Shown here piece by piece: positions 47,198-56,787 of a stretch of 64,000 bases of DNA. The stretch spans positions 372,001 to 436,000 of the forward strand of contig NZ_CANMZM010000001.1 of assembly GCF_947502395.1 (NCBI RefSeq), in the 5' to 3' direction. This DNA is from an uncultured Erythrobacter sp. GTDB taxonomy: Bacteria > Pseudomonadota > Alphaproteobacteria > Sphingomonadales > Sphingomonadaceae. Under the pieces are notes generated by a model that was not told the origin of the DNA, did not search any database, and saw only the letters and a program-made list of their open reading frames with translations. How positions within the stretch are numbered: the first letter of the stretch is position 1; every line of letters begins with the position of its first letter. A program made the translations under genes and the position numbers.

Positions 47198-47844
47198 GGG
47201 ACCGGTCTTTCCCCACGCAAAGTTTGCACTACACCAGTCGCAATCATCAACTGCCCGGCAAAATAGAGAGGCCAGACCAGCAAGTCTGGTAGCGGTGATA
47301 GGTCATAAGGGCCCATCTGACTGAAGATAAGCCAATCGCTCACCACAAATAACACTGCCCCAATCCCAACCCGATAGCGCGGGAAACGGCTCGTCCATGC
47401 CGCGGCTGCCATCGTTCCAAGAGTTGCGGCATAGAGACCAATTAGAGGATCATGGCTGAGCGCATAGGACGCCGCGGGCACCACAATCAGCAATGCGATG
47501 CCAAGCATGCTCTGGCTAATTGAAGGCGCCTCACGGCGATAGCGCAAATAGAGCACGATTGCTGTAAGATGTGACAGCGCAAATAGCCCCCCGCCCACCT
47601 CGAACCACAACTCAAGCGCCATATCGGCCAATGCAGAAAGCGTGAGGGCTAAGCCCAAGATCTTACCGTCCGCACCTGGTGCTCGCCGAAGCGCATAGAT
47701 GGCAAGAAAGCCAACGCCCGCGCCCTTCAAGAGGATCAGCCACAGCTCTCCAATCGGATTGTCGGACAAGAAATAATAGGCGAACGCCGCAATCACCCCT
47801 GCAAGCAGCCAGGGCCGATGCTCAACAAGCGCGTGTCTGGACAT
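47194..47844 (-). CDS. YhhN/TMEM86 family membrane protein (lysoplasmalogenase-like)
   Basis: The 216-residue protein has about eight membrane spans. Conserved YhhN/TMEM86 residues include two acidic positions in the membrane: LTLSALADMALEL and VLFVVSDWLIF, and the segment WPLYFAGQLMIATGV near the end. The mammalian TMEM86B homologue hydrolyses the vinyl-ether bond of lysoplasmalogen; whether bacterial members do so is uncertain. It is convergent with the dioxygenase gene and divergent from trmFO. Confidence 0.82.
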   Translation of the reverse strand: MSRHALVEHRPWLLAGVIAAFAYYFLSDNPIGELWLILLKGAGVGFLAIYALRRAPGADGKILGLALTLSALADMALELWFEVGGGLFALSHLTAIVLYLRYRREAPSISQSMLGIALLIVVPAASYALSHDPLIGLYAATLGTMAAAAWTSRFPRYRVGIGAVLFVVSDWLIFSQMGPYDLSPLPDLLVWPLYFAGQLMIATGVVQTLRGERPVP

Positions 47845-47908
47845 GTGCCCTACCCCTTTTTCGCGAACAATCTTGAAGCGGGGCTAGCACAGGGCTACCT
47901 CGCCCACC

Positions 47909-49294
47909 ATGACAAGCCCCTCCACTTCCCACGATGTTCATATAATTGGCGGCGGTCTCGCCGGTTCTGAAGCTGCTTGGCAACTTGCCAATCGCGGTGT
48001 GAAGGTCCGCTTATCCGAGATGCGAGGTAGCGGGGAGACGACTCCTGCTCACCAAACCGATGGACTGGCGGAGCTTGTGTGTTCCAACTCGTTCCGCTCG
48101 GATGACGATACAAAGAATGCGGTTGGCCTGCTCCACCACGAGATGCGCCAGCTCGATTCTATAGTGATGCGTGCTGGCGAAGTGGCTCGAGTGCCTGCGG
48201 GCAGTGCGATGGCGGTAGACCGCGACGTATTTTCTGCTGAGGTCGAAAAAGCACTGAACAACCATCACAATGTCGAGGTTGTGCGCGAGCGAGTCGATCA
48301 ATTGCCGGACGCTGGCCTTACCATTGTCGCAACCGGCCCTCTCACCGCGCAAAAACTGGCCGAAAGCATTATCGGCACCACCGGACAAGACCGGCTCGCA
48401 TTTTTTGATGCCATCGCCCCAATCGTTCACCGCGACAGCATCGATATGTCCAAATGCTGGATCCAATCGCGCTGGAACAAGACCACCGCTGCTTCGAATG
48501 AGGAAGGCGATTACATCAATTGCCCCATGACCAAGGAGCAATATCTCGCCTTTCATCAAGGTTTGATGGACGGCGAAAAAGGTGAGTTTCAGGAGTGGGA
48601 AAAGGACACGCCGTATTTTGATGGCTGTATGCCCATTGAGGTGATGGCCGAGCGCGGGGTGGAGACACTTCGCTATGGGCCGATGAAAGGTGTGGGCCTC
48701 GATAACCCCTTCGATACCAATGAGGAATTCCCGCAAGGCCGCTGGCCCTATGCCGTCGTGCAACTGCGTCAAGACAATAAGCTGGGCACGCTCTGGAACA
48801 TGGTGGGGTTTCAGACTAAGCTGAAATACGGCGCGCAAGTGGAGTTGTTCCGGACCATTCCCGGTCTTGAGAACGCCGAGTTTGCAAGGCTGGGCGGGCT
48901 CCACCGCAATACATTCTTGAATTCACCCGAGGTGCTTGACCGGCAACTGCGTTTGAAAACGGCGCCGCATATCCGATTTGCTGGGCAAGTGACTGGTTGC
49001 GAGGGCTATGTCGAAAGTTCTGCGATTGGATTGGTCGCCGGCCTTATGACAGTCAAGGATCTGGCCGGCGAAGCATGGTCTCCACTGCCCGCAACCACCG
49101 CATTAGGTGCGTTGCTGAGCCACATTACCGGCGATGCGCAGGCGGCTACTTTCCAACCAATGAACGTGAACTTCGGTCTTTTTCCGCCGCTCCATGAGGT
49201 AAAGAAAAAGCAGCGCAAGGAGGCCTATACTTCGCGGGCCAAAGCGGACCTTACAAGTTGGATCGCCGAAACGCGCGAAAGCGTGTCTGTCTAG
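47909..49294 (+). CDS. trmFO: tRNA (uracil-54) methyltransferase TrmFO, folate-dependent
   Basis: TrmFO makes 5-methyluridine at position 54 of tRNA using methylenetetrahydrofolate and FAD. The start has the dinucleotide motif [17 protein letters not shown], then the TrmFO-specific [11 protein letters not shown] with the catalytic cysteine, and later [13 protein letters not shown] and [17 protein letters not shown] (second cysteine region). The length of 461 residues is normal. It starts 64 bp from the divergent YhhN gene. Confidence 0.95.
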   Translation: MTSPSTSHDVHIIGGGLAGSEAAWQLANRGVKVRLSEMRGSGETTPAHQTDGLAELVCSNSFRSDDDTKNAVGLLHHEMRQLDSIVMRAGEVARVPAGSAMAVDRDVFSAEVEKALNNHHNVEVVRERVDQLPDAGLTIVATGPLTAQKLAESIIGTTGQDRLAFFDAIAPIVHRDSIDMSKCWIQSRWNKTTAASNEEGDYINCPMTKEQYLAFHQGLMDGEKGEFQEWEKDTPYFDGCMPIEVMAERGVETLRYGPMKGVGLDNPFDTNEEFPQGRWPYAVVQLRQDNKLGTLWNMVGFQTKLKYGAQVELFRTIPGLENAEFARLGGLHRNTFLNSPEVLDRQLRLKTAPHIRFAGQVTGCEGYVESSAIGLVAGLMTVKDLAGEAWSPLPATTALGALLSHITGDAQAATFQPMNVNFGLFPPLHEVKKKQRKEAYTSRAKADLTSWIAETRESVSV

Positions 49295-49306
49295 CAGATG
49301 CTCGGT

Positions 49307-49771
49307 TTAACAATTGCAGCGCGTTTGGCGGCGTGGTTTTGGCGCTGACGTCGCAAATTCGGCTTGCGTCAGTTCAGCATCTCCGTCCCCATCCATCTCT
49401 GCAAAGCGATCCGATGTGCGCACCGCCCATTCTTCAAAGGTGAGCAGATTGTTCCCGTCCTTATCGAGCTTTCGAAACGCATCAGCTCTTGAAGAAAGCA
49501 TTTCATTGCGGGTGATTTTGCGATCCCGGTTGCGATCATACCGAAAGAAGCGCCGCTCTTCCCGCGTGAGTTCGCTCGCTTCAGGAGGGGCCGGTCCAAT
49601 CATCTCTCCCGGATCGCTCTCAGGAAGGGCATTCGGGTCGATCTCGACAATCTCTTCAGGCTCGGGAGGAGGTGGAGCATTCTGTTCGACCTGCGCGCGA
49701 CCTTGCCACCAGAAAACACCCACGCCTGCGAAGACAAGGCCTAAGAACACTCCGAGTACTGTTTGGCGCAT
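49307..49771 (-). CDS. Membrane-anchored EF-hand protein
   Basis: This 154-residue protein has one N-terminal hydrophobic segment (VLGVFLGLVFAGVGVFWW) that is a signal anchor, a Pro/Glu-rich linker (PPPPEPEEIVEIDP), then three EF-hand-like calcium loops: DRNRDRKITRNE, DKDGNNLLTFEE and DGDGDAELTQAE. The domain would face the periplasm. Similar small EF-hand proteins are frequent in sphingomonads; the role is unknown. I chose ATG 49771, with AAAGGGG upstream. It converges on trmFO. Confidence 0.8.
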   Translation of the reverse strand: MRQTVLGVFLGLVFAGVGVFWWQGRAQVEQNAPPPPEPEEIVEIDPNALPESDPGEMIGPAPPEASELTREERRFFRYDRNRDRKITRNEMLSSRADAFRKLDKDGNNLLTFEEWAVRTSDRFAEMDGDGDAELTQAEFATSAPKPRRQTRCNC

Positions 49772-49814
49772 TGTGATCCCCTTTCGTGTATCACGGGAAC
49801 GGGAATACATAAGA

Positions 49815-50477
49815 TCAGCGACCGAAGATAGTCGCTCTTAGAACAGTAATTGATGCCCCCCGCCCTTCCATTAGCGGACGTCCCCCTCGCTTAAGTGATC
49901 GCAGTGCCAAGGCACCCAGTAGCGCCACACCTTTGAATTGCGATGGCAGCCGCTTTGGATTGGCGTCTTTCTCAAGACCGACGCTAACAAGCATCTCGCG
50001 CTCTTCACTGAGTGAAACATGCTGCGCAAGATCGGCCAAAGCCCAATGCCAAGCCGGCACGGCTGCACCAGAATCATCCCACATGTCCTCGTCCGCGCCG
50101 AACGCGCCTTGCAGTGCGGCTATCCTACCCTTTGCAAAGAGCCGCGCATGGTCCTCACCCAAAGGAGGTTCTGCAAGTAGGTGTTCCCAACCATCGACGA
50201 GTTTGATCAATCCTTCGTTACGCCCCGGCCAATGCTGTCCGATTGCATCGAGCACAACGTCCCCGCTGGGTCGAACGGCCACCGGTTTTTCCATAGTTTC
50301 GCGCCACCATGCGAGCCGCATCTGGCCAAGCATGGGTTCGCTCGTTCCCGAAAGAAGCCGCCCAAGCCGAAGATCGAAGTCAAAAAATATCCTTAACGCG
50401 CTTCGGTGAGTTGCCGGGGTATGGGCAAGTGCCAACCCTAATTCAGGTGGTAAATTCGCGTCATTAGAGGGTGTCAT
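49815..50477 (-). CDS. Squalene/phytoene synthase-like protein, probably non-catalytic
   Basis: The 220-residue protein matches the SQS/PSY fold most clearly around LRLGRLLSGTSEPMLGQMRLAWWRE, which is the QxRLxWWR region of the family and of NDUFAF6-type complex I assembly factors. The two Asp-rich Mg-diphosphate motifs (DxxxD) of true phytoene or squalene synthases are not seen. A role like NDUFAF6 is therefore more likely than carotenoid synthesis. No carotenoid gene lies nearby. ATG 50477 is preferred over an upstream TTG at 50516. Confidence 0.7.
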   Translation of the reverse strand: MTPSNDANLPPELGLALAHTPATHRSALRIFFDFDLRLGRLLSGTSEPMLGQMRLAWWRETMEKPVAVRPSGDVVLDAIGQHWPGRNEGLIKLVDGWEHLLAEPPLGEDHARLFAKGRIAALQGAFGADEDMWDDSGAAVPAWHWALADLAQHVSLSEEREMLVSVGLEKDANPKRLPSQFKGVALLGALALRSLKRGGRPLMEGRGASITVLRATIFGR

Positions 50478-50689
50478 TTGCTTTGAGCTTAAGTGGGCTG
50501 AGCGCAATTTTGTCAAGCCGACCGAATGATCAGTGAAAGGAGACGGCCAGGGTTAACACCAGGTGACTTTGGCAAGCTTTCATTAACCATCTTGTTTCGC
50601 GAACCGCTTACCTGCCTTCGTCTAAAGACCTATCCAATAGATGGTTTTCGTGAGAATTTCTGCGCGACCAAGACACTGAGGATAGGCAG

Positions 50690-52804
50690 ATGCCGAGTCA
50701 GAACAAAGAAGAAAAGTTGTCGTTCTTTCGTAGACTATCGAAAGATGTTGCGGCGAATACCCTCGCAATCGCTGCAGCTTCTCTCGTGCCTGTCATGGCG
50801 ATGATCGGCGGGGGCGTCGATGCGAGCCGTTACTATATGGCCGATTCGCGAATGCAAGCCGCTTGTGACGCGGGGGCGTTGGCGGCGCGGCAGGCTATGG
50901 CCCGAACCACCTACGATGATGAAACCCACGGAAAAGTGGGGCGAAGCTTTTTCGTAAACAACTTCGCCAACGGTCAGTTCGGGGTGGAAAACCTCAACTA
51001 TCAATACACTGGCACGACTGATGGTGAAGTCAAAGGCGTAGCTACAGCAAAGATGCCGACCACTATCATGGCGGCATTTGGTTATGATGAATTCGACCTA
51101 GATGTATCGTGTCAGGCAGATATCAACATTTCTGACACCGACATTATGATGGTCCTCGATATCACCGGGTCAATGAGGCGGGCAGCCGACGGATCATGCC
51201 CGGGCGGCGGTTCAAATGGTGAATGCGGCAACTCTCGCATTCAGAACCTTCGTGAAGCGGTCGAGAGTTTCTACACAACAGTAGACACCAACACATCTGC
51301 GAATGCGCAAGTCCGCTATGGCTTCGTTCCTTATGCTGGTCACGTGAACGTCAGCGAATTTATGCAAGCCCAATGGATGGCCGACACCTTCGAGTATTCA
51401 TCGCGCGAGGGACGAAATACCGGGATCATTTCTGACACTCAGGTTAGCGTGGATATCACGCGCACCGGTGGGGCAATTGCGGGAAGCTTCAACAGGCTAT
51501 CTGGTTTTGCGAATGTAGAGACTTTCGTTCCAAGCATTGACGATTGTCGCGACTTGTTCTTCAATCCGCCAGATGGTCCGCCGACCAACAACAATCGATA
51601 CGTGAGACATAATCTCGACGACTTAACTGTTGTATCGGAGGGGACTACACCAACCTCAACCGGCTTTACCAGAGTTACCGAGTACACCGGTCCAGTCACT
51701 TTTCTGCTGATAACCGCCAACAACGGTACATATAGCAGCTTTTCTGATCGCTGTAATATGTACTTCAATCAAGACGAGTACCTTGCGGAAGCGACAGTTG
51801 TTATCACTGACAACGTGGTGACCGGATTCGAATGGGAGTATGGCCGGTTCGAGCGAGATGTGTCGAACGCGTTTTCAGGTACAGTGACCACACCGACCGG
51901 TTGGAGATTTGCAAATGAACCGCACACCTGGAACGGCTGCGTTTTGCACAACACGCTAGATAATGAAATCGATCCAGGCGACTTTGATCCGATCCCCTCC
52001 GGCGCGCATGATATAAATATAGATCTCGTTCCAACCAATAATGATGAAAAGTGGGGTCCCGAACTCCCCTCACTAGTTCGTGTTCGTTATCCAAATGATT
52101 TGTATCACAATTCTGATGGCAGCTTCAGAGGGTATACCGGCACATACGAAGACTTTGTTAGGACTTGGCAGAAAGAGAGTATCACCTCTACTGAAGACAA
52201 AATAACAAGGGCCTCCAGTTGTCCTACGGTGCCTGCAAAGAAGCTCGCGCCAATTGATAATCTCACTGATGTCCAAAATTATCTCAAGGCGTCAAATGGA
52301 TTTAAGTATGGCGGAACAACCATCCACAATGTTGGCTTGCTCTGGGGCGCGCGTCTCATGTCACCCGATGGTTTGTTCGCTTCGGAGAATGCCGTCGCAC
52401 CTGGTGGCAACTCAATATCGCGGCATTTGGTTTTCATGACCGATGGCGAAATGACGGCTCAGGTCGACACACCTACCGCCTATGGCATTCACCAGATTGA
52501 CTATAAAGTGCGCCCGGACTCCGACACAGCGATCAGTGATGCTCGGGTCAGCGCTACTGCGGTTGCGCGGCATGATGCCCGCCTTCAAGCGATCTGCGCC
52601 GCAGTCAGAAACAAGAACATTACTCTTTGGGTTGTGGCGTTTGGTCGTGACTTCACGGACGGCGACGGAAACTCGGTCGTTCCGGAAAATTTGGCAAACT
52701 GTGCGACACCAGGGCGGGCTTTCGCGGCTAAGAACAAGGCAGAACTCGACGCGCGTTTTGCCGAGATCGCTCAAACCATTGCAGCTCTGAGGTTGACCCA
52801 ATGA
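50690..52804 (+). CDS. TadG-like Flp pilus protein with von Willebrand A domain
   Basis: The 704-residue protein starts with a TadE/TadG hydrophobic N-terminus (ANTLAIAAASLVPVMAMIGGGVDASRYYMADSRMQAACDAGALAAR), then a vWA domain with the metal-site motif MVLDITGSM and a later MTDGEMT. A long, cysteine-containing insert lies between the first vWA strand and the rest, and the C-terminus reads AAKNKAELDARFAEIAQTIAALRLTQ, typical of the family. Such proteins belong to the tight-adherence (Tad) pilus system and lie outside the inner membrane. The rest of the tad cluster (cpaB-F, tadA-C) is not in the window. Confidence 0.85.
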   Translation: MPSQNKEEKLSFFRRLSKDVAANTLAIAAASLVPVMAMIGGGVDASRYYMADSRMQAACDAGALAARQAMARTTYDDETHGKVGRSFFVNNFANGQFGVENLNYQYTGTTDGEVKGVATAKMPTTIMAAFGYDEFDLDVSCQADINISDTDIMMVLDITGSMRRAADGSCPGGGSNGECGNSRIQNLREAVESFYTTVDTNTSANAQVRYGFVPYAGHVNVSEFMQAQWMADTFEYSSREGRNTGIISDTQVSVDITRTGGAIAGSFNRLSGFANVETFVPSIDDCRDLFFNPPDGPPTNNNRYVRHNLDDLTVVSEGTTPTSTGFTRVTEYTGPVTFLLITANNGTYSSFSDRCNMYFNQDEYLAEATVVITDNVVTGFEWEYGRFERDVSNAFSGTVTTPTGWRFANEPHTWNGCVLHNTLDNEIDPGDFDPIPSGAHDINIDLVPTNNDEKWGPELPSLVRVRYPNDLYHNSDGSFRGYTGTYEDFVRTWQKESITSTEDKITRASSCPTVPAKKLAPIDNLTDVQNYLKASNGFKYGGTTIHNVGLLWGARLMSPDGLFASENAVAPGGNSISRHLVFMTDGEMTAQVDTPTAYGIHQIDYKVRPDSDTAISDARVSATAVARHDARLQAICAAVRNKNITLWVVAFGRDFTDGDGNSVVPENLANCATPGRAFAAKNKAELDARFAEIAQTIAALRLTQ

Positions 52805-53403
52805 TCCGCTTCTCACGTATTCGCAAATTGCGTCAAGACAATGCTGGCGCAACTCTGACTGAATTTGCCATCGTTGCTCCTGTGTTGATGGTAGTCGTCA
52901 TGGGTGTGTTCGACGTTGGACACACGCAGTATAGCAACGCGCTATTAAACGGAGCGTTGCAGAAAGCCGGGCGAGACCTCACTTTGCAGAGCGCTTCGGT
53001 CAATGAGGACACGATTGATGCGGCGGTCAAAAAGCAAATCCAGAATGTCCTTCCTGGGACAGCGGACGTTAAGCTGACTAAACTCTCTCACTTCGAATTC
53101 GAGGATATCGGTGAGGAAGAAGAGTACGATGACGTGAATAATGACGGAACTTGCAACAACAATGAGGTTTATGTCGACTATAACGGAAATGGCCAATGGG
53201 ACGCCATTCGCGGTTTCGATGGGATCGGTGGCGCACGCGATGCGGTGCTTTACACCGCAATCGTCAAGTACGATCGGCTGTTCCCGATGGCTGGCCTGAT
53301 AGGCTTATCCGAGCAGGTTGAAATTCAAGCCTCCACCGTTCTTCGTAACCAGCCATTCGATGAACAGCAGATTCTGGACGCTCCGGAAGGGAACTGCTCA
53401 TGA
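52801..53403 (+). CDS. TadE-like pilus protein with Asp/Asn-rich insert
   Basis: The protein has 200 residues and starts with the TadE pattern (DNAGATLTEFAIVAPVLMVVVMGVFDVGH) with the pseudopilin-like Glu in LTEFAIVAP. A region around residues 105-140 is rich in Asp, Asn and Gly (VNNDGTCNNNEVYVDYNGNG) and resembles calcium-binding loops. It overlaps the preceding and following genes by 4 bp each (ATGA), so all three are made together. It probably functions as a minor pilin or a pilus assembly factor. Confidence 0.82.
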   Translation: MIRFSRIRKLRQDNAGATLTEFAIVAPVLMVVVMGVFDVGHTQYSNALLNGALQKAGRDLTLQSASVNEDTIDAAVKKQIQNVLPGTADVKLTKLSHFEFEDIGEEEEYDDVNNDGTCNNNEVYVDYNGNGQWDAIRGFDGIGGARDAVLYTAIVKYDRLFPMAGLIGLSEQVEIQASTVLRNQPFDEQQILDAPEGNCS

Positions 53404-54101
53404 TCCGTTTTGCCTCCAAGCGTGCCAACAAAGTTCGGGCAACCTCGAAGCCTCTTCGTCAGGTTTTCACAGACACATCAGCAGTCGCTCTTACCGAGTT
53501 CGCTTTCGCTGCTCCTCTCGTTCTAAGCATGGGCTTGCTTGGGGCAGAGACCGCTAACTACGCCATTGTTCACATGCAGGTCAGTCAGCTTGCAATGCAG
53601 GTGGCCGACAACGCTTCGCGCGTTGGTGAAACACAATTGGCATCCAAGGTTGTTTATGAGGACGATATCACAGGCACACTTGTGGGTGCAGAGAGGCTTG
53701 GCGAACGCTTCGAGATTTACAACCGTGGACGCGTGATTATTTCCAGCCTTCAACAAAACTCTGAAGGTGGACAGTGGATTGCCTGGCAGAGATGTCGCGG
53801 AGCAAAAAACTATGTTTCGCAATACGGTACAGAAGGCACGGGGGCCACGGGTGACGACTTTGCCGGCATGGGCAAAACCGGACAGGTGGTCACTGCAAGT
53901 GTTGGGACAGCAGTGATGTTCGTCGAAGTGTCATACACTTATGAACCGATCACGCCCTTCGAATTGTTTGGCAGCTCTGAGTTGAATTATTCAGCCGCCT
54001 TCAACATTCGTGATACACGCGATTTGACCGGCCTTAAGCAAAGAGCAGAGCCTGTCCCCGTAGCCGACTGCGCTACATTCTCAGCGGCCCGCCCGTCCTA
54101 G
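53400..54101 (+). CDS. TadE/TadF-like pilus assembly protein
   Basis: The 233-residue protein has a cytoplasmic N-terminal stretch of about 30 basic residues, then the TadE-type hydrophobic segment with the conserved Glu in ALTEFAFAAPLVLSMGLLGAE. The remainder is a periplasmic domain with a cysteine in QRCRGAKNY and one near the end (VADCATFS). It is the third of three ATGA-coupled Tad-type genes. A minor pilin role is inferred from family and position. Confidence 0.8.
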   Translation: MIRFASKRANKVRATSKPLRQVFTDTSAVALTEFAFAAPLVLSMGLLGAETANYAIVHMQVSQLAMQVADNASRVGETQLASKVVYEDDITGTLVGAERLGERFEIYNRGRVIISSLQQNSEGGQWIAWQRCRGAKNYVSQYGTEGTGATGDDFAGMGKTGQVVTASVGTAVMFVEVSYTYEPITPFELFGSSELNYSAAFNIRDTRDLTGLKQRAEPVPVADCATFSAARPS

Positions 54102-54143
54102 TTGCCAGCGAAGAAAGCGGGCCTTGTTCGCCACTCTACACCG

Positions 54144-55505
54144 TCAAACGTAGCAGACCTTCTTCACTGCCTCGACAATGCGCGGCGCATCGATGAGCGC
54201 AAGCTTCTCAAGGTTGTCCGCATAAGGCAGCGGCACATCTTCGTTACACACGCGAGTGACCGGCGCGTCCAGATCGTCAAAACCCTCTTCCATGCAGATC
54301 GAAGTGATCTCAGAAGCGATAGAGCAAGTGGGCCACCCCTCCTCTGCGATCACCAGACGGTTGGTCTTGGCAAGGCTCTTAAGCACAGCCTCCTTATCGA
54401 GCGGGCGAAGTGTGCGAAGGTCAATGACTTCGGCATCAATCCCTTCTGCGGCCAGCGTTTCAGCGGCTTCGAGCGCGAGCCCAACACCGATAGAGTAGCT
54501 AACGATAGTCGCATCCTTGCCCTCGCGCATTATCCTCGCCTTGCCGATGGGCAGAATGTGGTCGTCAAGATCAGGGACATCGAACGTCCGACCATAAACC
54601 AGTTCGTTCTCAAGGAAGACCACCGGATCCTCTGAACGGATCGCTGCCTTCATCAGACCCTTCGCATCAGATGCATCAAAAGGTGCAATCACAATCAGGC
54701 CCGGCACACTCGCGTACCATGGACCATAGTTTTGGCTATGCTGGGCGCCCACACGGCTTGCCGCGCCATTGGGACCCCGGAAAACGATAGGACAGCGCAT
54801 TTGGCCGCCTGACATGTAGTTGGTCTTGGCCGCAGAGTTGATGACGTGGTCAATCGCTTGCATCGCAAAGTTGAAGGTCATGAACTCAACAATGGGGCGA
54901 AGGCCGCCCATCGCTGCACCCGAACCGATCCCGGCAAACCCATATTCAGTGATGGGCGTGTCGATCACGCGCTTGGGGCCAAACTCATCAAGTAGCCCCT
55001 GGGTAACCTTATAGGCGCCTTCGTACTCCGCGACCTCTTCACCCATCACGAATACGCGAGGATCCGCGCGCATCTCTTCGGCCATGCCATCACGCAATGC
55101 TTCGCGCACGGTGGTCGGAGTGAAGCTCGTGCCTTCTGGAATCGCAGGGTCATTTGCACGCACCACAGGGGCCGGAGCGGACGCTGTAGGCATTGGTGTA
55201 GGTTTCGAAGCTGGAGCAGCCGCGGGCGCCGGTGTTGGAGCAGGCGTAGGACCTTCTTCAGCCCCTTCGCCTTCCATATGCGCGATTACAGTTCCGACTG
55301 CGACGTTCTCTGTGCCCTCCGCGACGAGAATTTTCGACAGCACACCATCATCGATGGCTTCGAATTCCATCGTCGCCTTATCGGTCTCGATCTCAGCGAT
55401 GATATCGCCTGGCTCAATCGTATCGCCTTCAACTTTAAGCCAGCGGGCCAGCGTACCCTCTTCCATCGTCGGTGAAAGCGCAGGCATCTTGAGTTCAATT
55501 GCCAT
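54144..55505 (-). CDS. pdhB: Pyruvate dehydrogenase E1 beta with N-terminal lipoyl domain
   Basis: Residues 1-78 are a lipoyl domain with Lys 43 ([11 protein letters not shown]), very like that of PdhC. An Ala/Pro/Thr linker (about 83-120) joins it to the E1 beta transketolase part (about 130-453), with [13 protein letters not shown] near the thiamine site and the phosphate-binding and dimer contacts normal for the family. A lipoylated E1 beta is known from alphaproteobacteria. It starts 3 bp after pdhA. The stop lies 42 bp from the convergent Tad gene. Confidence 0.94.
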   Translation of the reverse strand: MAIELKMPALSPTMEEGTLARWLKVEGDTIEPGDIIAEIETDKATMEFEAIDDGVLSKILVAEGTENVAVGTVIAHMEGEGAEEGPTPAPTPAPAAAPASKPTPMPTASAPAPVVRANDPAIPEGTSFTPTTVREALRDGMAEEMRADPRVFVMGEEVAEYEGAYKVTQGLLDEFGPKRVIDTPITEYGFAGIGSGAAMGGLRPIVEFMTFNFAMQAIDHVINSAAKTNYMSGGQMRCPIVFRGPNGAASRVGAQHSQNYGPWYASVPGLIVIAPFDASDAKGLMKAAIRSEDPVVFLENELVYGRTFDVPDLDDHILPIGKARIMREGKDATIVSYSIGVGLALEAAETLAAEGIDAEVIDLRTLRPLDKEAVLKSLAKTNRLVIAEEGWPTCSIASEITSICMEEGFDDLDAPVTRVCNEDVPLPYADNLEKLALIDAPRIVEAVKKVCYV

Positions 55506-55508
55506 GGA

Positions 55509-56612
55509 TCAATACTCCCCCACCAAAACATCGGTGTAGAGTTCGTTCGGATTCGGCTCAGGTGAACTTTCCGAGAAATCCGCAGCTTCGGTCACGACTT
55601 TGCGGATATCCTTGTCGATTGTCTTGAGGTCAGCTTCATCATGCCCCCCTTCCATCAAAGCCTTCTTTAGGCGTTCTATGGGGTCGTGTTGTTCACGTTG
55701 CTCCTGCACCTCCTCGCGGGTGCGATACTTCGCCGGGTCAGACATGGAGTGCCCGCGATAGCGATAGGTGTTGCACTCCATCAGAACGGGACCTTTACCC
55801 TCGCGCACGTGCTTGAAAGCGACTTCGGCAGCGGCGCGCACTTCGAGCACGTCCATGCCATTTACTTCCATGCCCGGAATGCGGAACGCGGTGCCGCGCC
55901 GGTGGAAACGGGTTTCCGCTGACGAACGGGAACTTGCCGTACCCATGGCGTATTGATTGTCTTCGACCACAAATACGATGGGAAGATTCCAAAGAGCAGC
56001 CATGTTGAATGTCTCATAGACTTGCCCCTGGTTGGCTGCACCATCGCCGAAGTAAGCGAGGCATAACCCGCCATCCTCATTGTATTGGTGCGCAAGTGCC
56101 AGGCCTCCACCCAAGGCAACTTGCGCGCCAACAATGCCGTGACCGCCGTAGAATTTGTGCTCGGTCGAGAACATGTGCATCGACCCGCCCTTGCCTTTCG
56201 AGATACCAGCCTCACGGCCTGTCAGCTCTGCCATGATGACCTTTGGATCAATGCCATAGGCAAGCATGTGGCCATGATCGCGGTAACCGGTGATCACGCT
56301 GTCGCGATCACCGTCGAGCGCAGATTGCAGGCCAATCGCGACCGCTTCCTGCCCAATGTAAAGGTGACAGAAACCGCCAATCAGACCGAGACCATAAAGT
56401 TGACCTGCTTTCTCTTCGAACCGGCGAATAAGAAGCATCTGCTTGTAGAACTCGAGCATTTGCTCATCGCTAGCGGCAAACCTCTTCTTCTTTTCAAACT
56501 CTTCCTGAAGGGAATGGAGGATGAAGTCCGTGTCATCCGAAGGTGCAGATAAAGCTGGCTTGGCAGCTTTCTTTGCCCGACTGGCAGGCTTTGCAGCAGG
56601 TTTCTTGGCCAA
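55509..56612 (-). CDS. pdhA: Pyruvate dehydrogenase E1 alpha
   Basis: E1 alpha and beta decarboxylate pyruvate with thiamine diphosphate. The TPP motif begins GDGAANQGQ and ends with VEDN; GKGGSMHMF and YRYRGHSMSDP (phosphorylation-loop region in mitochondria) are present. The N-terminus is an Ala/Lys-rich tail (AKKPAAKPASRAKKAAKP) of unusual composition, possibly for binding E2. I chose TTG 56612, since GGAAGGGA lies seven bases upstream and other start codons are farther from such a site. The length is 367 residues. Confidence 0.94.
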   Translation of the reverse strand: MAKKPAAKPASRAKKAAKPALSAPSDDTDFILHSLQEEFEKKKRFAASDEQMLEFYKQMLLIRRFEEKAGQLYGLGLIGGFCHLYIGQEAVAIGLQSALDGDRDSVITGYRDHGHMLAYGIDPKVIMAELTGREAGISKGKGGSMHMFSTEHKFYGGHGIVGAQVALGGGLALAHQYNEDGGLCLAYFGDGAANQGQVYETFNMAALWNLPIVFVVEDNQYAMGTASSRSSAETRFHRRGTAFRIPGMEVNGMDVLEVRAAAEVAFKHVREGKGPVLMECNTYRYRGHSMSDPAKYRTREEVQEQREQHDPIERLKKALMEGGHDEADLKTIDKDIRKVVTEAADFSESSPEPNPNELYTDVLVGEY

Positions 56613-56787
56613 ATGAAGATCCCTTCCTAAGTGTTTCTCTACTCGGTTTGTTTCGCGGGAATGAACGAGCGGAACCACCTATAGGCATCGCGCGCGAGTT
56701 TACGCAACGGCAACTCGCATGTCGGGTGCTAAATTACCTCTACGGTTAAAAATGAGTTTCCTGACAACCAAATCGCCGTGAAAATGA

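Noticed and set aside
48011..48904. 297-codon minus-strand open frame inside trmFO
   Set aside because: Antisense to conserved trmFO; no motif or plausible ribosome site.
49815..50477. Carotenoid phytoene synthase (crtB)
   Set aside because: The Asp-rich metal motifs are missing and no crt genes are adjacent.
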